In this document: one piece after another, positions 8,846-11,443 of the stretch
Position numbering within the stretch: the first letter of the stretch is position 1
How the letters are laid out: the number at the start of each line of letters is the position of its first letter
Source: Auxenochlorella pyrenoidosa
Lineage: Eukaryota > Chlorophyta > Trebouxiophyceae > Chlorellales > Chlorellaceae
Direction of reading: 5' to 3'
NCBI GenBank assembly: GCA_001430745.1
Contig: KQ481967.1
Span: 141,441 to 152,883, forward strand
DNA: 11,443 nt
Translations under genes and position numbers: made by a program
The notes under the pieces: generated by a model
What the model saw: the letters and a program-made list of their open reading frames with translations, nothing else
Told to the model about the DNA's origin: nothing
Database searches by the model: none

Positions 8846-10037
8846 TCTCACGCTGGAAAGAAATCACTTCGAGCGCAGGCTGGAAGGACTGGGACTTGAG
8901 CAAGGACAAGGTTCTGCGGAGCACCAAAGTGCCTCGCCTAAGTGAAGGGGGCGGCTCTCTACAGCACGATTGGTCGATTGATGAAGGTGAGGGAGAGTGA
9001 GAGCTGAAATTGGCATGCGCAGGTGCTGTCTTTGGCACTGAGCGGTGCCTGTAGCCTGAGCTCCCTAGTGCGATGCCAAATTGCTGCTGCACACTGATGC
9101 CAGCAACTCTTTTGCATACGTGTAGGGGCGTGTATATTAGAAGAAAACTTGTACATGAAGAGACAACTGCACGGAAAGCAATGCTGCAGCACACCACATG
9201 GTCAGGAGGTTTAAGTTCCCACACGTCGGCGTGGCTTGGTGGACTGTCGCCAGCTGCCACAGCAAGCCCTCCGAGGCGATCTATCCGTGCCGCTTGCACT
9301 TTGTGCAGTCCGACACACTGGGTGCCTCAGCTGGTGCCGCAGTCAGAACTCGGCCAAACTGCAACGCGATGCACCCTGCTGGGGCAACCAGGCGGTACGC
9401 GCTGCAGTAATCCGCCCTGGCAGGCACACTTTGCCAGCAGGATTGCCAAGTGCAAGCAGCGCAGTTCAATCATGGGGCCTACAAGGGTTGGGGATTGCCC
9501 AGAGTCACGGGCACCGGAGGTTGATGGGTACGGTGTGTTGAGGCGCGCTTGGGTGGGCAAACGGTACATCCGCGCCGTTGCCTCGGCAGGTAGGGGCACA
9601 GCAGACGGCCATCGAGTTCGTCTGTGGCGAATACCACCTTTATTACAACAACCGGCTATCATGCTTCACATGCAGAGCCGCGGTTGGCAGGGATTGAGCA
9701 TCAGCGCACGGACATGAAGGTTCGCCGCCTGCGCACGCTGCACCGCCGCAGCATGCTTCCCCTGCTCCTCAGCGGACGGCGATGAGCCGTGCAGCCCAAT
9801 TGGGGCTTTCACACCCTGTATCGAGTGTCCCTCTTTTCCAAATTCAAGTGGGCCAGCTTGCTTGCCAACCCTGGGGCGTGTTCAGCAGGTCCAACCCTGG
9901 CAGGAGGCCCCGCAGCACCGCCTGCAGCTGCCTGGTTGTTGCTAATAGAGCCTGGAAGTCCACACCGGGCGTAGAGGCGGCCGGGGGGCGCTGCCGCACC
10001 GAATGCGCAGCATCCGCACCCTGCTTGCCCTCTGCTT
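8846..10037. other. Divergent intergenic region between adaptor-like and winged-helix genes
   Basis: This 1.19-kb spacer must hold the promoters and leaders of both flanking genes. An AT-rich spot (TAATATAC on the minus strand near 9130) is a weak TATA candidate for the adaptor-like gene. Several short open stretches exist: plus 9198-9410, 70 codons; plus 9542-9697, 51 codons; and plus 9716-9787, 23 codons from ATG. None has a recognisable domain or a convincing exon-intron chain. A TTACA at 9643-9647 could be a minus-strand TGTAA, but I see no minus-strand gene ending there. I see no repeats or mobile-element ends. Confidence 0.5.
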
Positions 10038-11443
10038 ATGAGCTCCGAGGGCCTCGACCAGCTTGTGGCGGTGGCATGCGAGTCGGGTAAGCTGCCAGCA
10101 GGGTCCCTTCGAGCGAGATGCTGGGCTAGGGCTATTGCAGGCGCTGTAGCGCGGTGCCACCGCCGGTGGCGGCTGATTGTACGTCGGCCTGTCCTTTTGC
10201 ATTTAATGGCCTATTCACCAGGCATGCTGCTCACAGCACCCTGAGGAGTCCAACCTTAAGGTTTACTGTGCAACCTGGCCTCGCTGCCACCGGTGGTTAC
10301 GGCTGCTAACTGGGCATGGCAGACTGGACCTGCTCTCCCGCCGGTGCCCCCGACACTTTCTCCTTGACCCTGCCGTGCCACCCTGTCAACCTGTCCTTGC
10401 TGCGTCCCTACTGCCACGCAGGCCAACCGGGCCCGGCAGCGGTGGCTGCGGCGGCGGTGCCAGCGGGTGTGGCGGGCGCGGCTGAGATCCGCGTCCTCGA
10501 GGTGGACGCCTTTGCCAGCGTGCAGGACCTCATCCACGCCGCCATCCTGGCCAACCGCGGCGCCGCCTCGCTGAAGGAGGTGGGCCGGGCTGGCGCCGCT
10601 CAATCCGCATGGGCAGGCGCACGTGAAGAGTTCGGGGGCGCACCTGCGCCGCGCCCGTTTTGGTTGTGTGCCCGCTCCGTTTGTGCTGGCTGCTGCGCCG
10701 GCATGGCAGCGCGCCGACCCTCCTCTCTCCAGAACGTTGGGCCGGGCTGTGCGCAGGGCGCCCGCTGCGTGCAGCGTGGAAGGTCTGTGGCCATCCACGG
10801 CGTCCCCCTCTCACAATTCCCTCGCCTGCACACAACACAGCCCCCCCCCACCCCCACCCCACCCCCCCCCCCACCCCCCACCCACCACCACCACCACCCA
10901 CCCACAGATCTACGAGGTGTGCCAGAGCAACGGGCGCATCGCGTACAAGCGCGCGGGCGGGTCGCGCCTCATCACCGCCAACGACCACTGGAAGAGCCAG
11001 ATACGGCACGCGCTCTACACTGGCGACCGCTTCCAGAGGTGCGGGCCCCGCACCGCCCTCCTCGCCCGCCCGCCGCCACGCCGGGCCCTGCGTGCTTGCC
11101 TGCGCACCCTGGGAGCTGCAACCAGCCGGCTCAGCAGCGCCTCTGCCTGCCCTTCCCTCCACCCCCCCCCCCCCCCGACCCCCCCCCCCCTCACCCCCTG
11201 CAGGGTGGCCGCCAACCAGGACCTGTGGCAGCTGGTGGGCGCCGCCGCCACCGCCCCGCCCCAGCTGGTCAAGGTGCTGGTGCGGGCAGACGAGGGCGGC
11301 GGCGGCGGCGCCATCTGTGCCGCGCTCACCGTGCCGGCCTCCGCCACGGGGGCGATCGAGCGGGACGTGACAGCGGCAGCGGCCACGCCGGCGCGGGGCC
11401 GCGGCGGCGGCACCAAACGCTCCAGGTCGGGTCGGGGTCACCA
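10038..11443 (+). CDS. Winged-helix protein with forkhead-like helix 3 (4 exons, continues past right edge)
   Basis: Exons 10038-10086, 10422-10579, 10908-11038 and 11204-11443 (partial) join with consistent phases. Introns are 10087-10421 (donor GTAAGC), 10580-10907 and 11039-11203, all GT-AG. The visible product has 192 complete codons, starting MSSEGLDQLVAVACESG. After an Ala-rich linker, residues 47-124 read as a winged helix. Helix 1 is FASVQDLIHAAILANRG, helix 2 ASLKEIYEVC (about 65-74), then a basic loop, and helix 3 HWKSQIRHALYTGDRF (96-111). A short wing follows, ending in LWQL (120-123). The pattern LxEIYE, WKxxIRHxL, F-R-V, W-x-L matches forkhead domains, with roughly nine more residues between helices 2 and 3 and a much shorter wing. 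Other winged-helix families (HARE-HTH, GDS1-like) are alternatives. A DNA-binding role in the nucleus is inferred, and TKRSRSGRG near residue 184 could be part of a localisation signal. The rest of the protein is outside the window. Confidence 0.75.
10156..10170. repeat. Inverted repeat GCCACC-GCC-GGTGGC
   Basis: Six-base arms are separated by a three-base GCC spacer, in intron 1 of the winged-helix gene. A related palindrome without spacer lies at 10287-10296. It could be a symmetric protein-binding site or just GC-rich chance. Confidence 0.4.
10287..10296. repeat. Perfect 10-base palindrome CCACCGGTGG
   Basis: It lies in intron 1 of the winged-helix gene, 117 bases from the related inverted repeat at 10156-10170, sharing the CCACC/GGTGG half sites. 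The role is unknown. Confidence 0.4.
10841..10907 (+). repeat. Long C-rich tract with CCA repeats before an acceptor
   Basis: Sixty bases of almost pure C and A, with C-runs up to about 11 and an ACC/CCA repeat, end in CACAG at the acceptor of intron 2 of the winged-helix gene. The transcribed strand is G-rich and could form a quadruplex; the sense strand could form an i-motif. Confidence 0.6.
11161..11203 (+). repeat. C-homopolymer tract before an acceptor
   Basis: A run of 15 C, GA, then 12 C lead into TCACCCCCTGCAG, the acceptor of intron 3 of the winged-helix gene. It is the same C-only polypyrimidine design as in introns 5 and 6 of the adaptor-like gene. Confidence 0.6.

Noticed and set aside
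9073..9717. A 214-codon open frame on the plus strand in the divergent spacer
   Set aside because: No recognisable domain, composition of random GC-rich DNA, and no splice link to the winged-helix gene. The Cys/aromatic stretch nearby is in another frame and is reported separately.
10530..11441. A 303-codon open frame on the minus strand at the right edge
   Set aside because: Antisense to the winged-helix exons, with Gly-runs from C-tracts in the introns. The plus strand has the recognisable domain and consistent junctions.

Overview
This window looks like nuclear DNA of a green alga. The closest style is Chlorophyta, such as Trebouxiophyceae (Chlorella/Micractinium relatives) or Chlamydomonadales. 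The reasons are a high GC content, coding sequence cut into many short exons by introns of about 130-340 bases, C-rich polypyrimidine tracts before AG acceptors, alanine/proline/glycine-rich low-complexity proteins, and TGTAA motifs placed as chlorophyte polyadenylation signals. I saw no bacterial operon, tRNA, rRNA, CRISPR array or intact transposon. The species is inferred and was not tested by a search.

Five spliced genes can be assembled from reading frames whose splice phases agree at every junction. (1) 1-619, minus: the 5' end of a DNAJC21/JJJ1-type J-domain co-chaperone that runs off the left edge, with a GC-AG intron inside the HPD motif. (2) 1079-2287, minus: a 278-aa single-pass membrane protein with signal peptide, proline-rich ectodomain, one membrane helix and a cytosolic tail; family not recognised. 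(3) 2575-4153, plus: a 406-aa acidic/basic, Lys/Ala/Pro-rich protein, probably nuclear. (4) 4841-8845, minus: a 13-exon, 551-aa protein with a helical N-terminal half, a DLL motif and two NPF motifs, suggesting an endocytic or trafficking adaptor. (5) 10038-11443, plus, open at the right edge: the start of a winged-helix protein with a forkhead-like helix 3.

Layout: genes 1 and 2 are tandem on the minus strand. Genes 2 and 3 are divergent, with only 287 bases between their start codons. Genes 3 and 4 converge over 687 bases. Genes 4 and 5 diverge across a 1.2-kb spacer that holds only small, unrecognised open stretches. The five products (co-chaperone, membrane protein, nuclear protein, trafficking adaptor, putative DNA-binding protein) do not form one pathway; this looks like ordinary mixed gene order in an algal chromosome. 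The most unusual element is the winged-helix gene at the right edge, because bona fide forkhead factors are not a standard part of green-lineage genomes.
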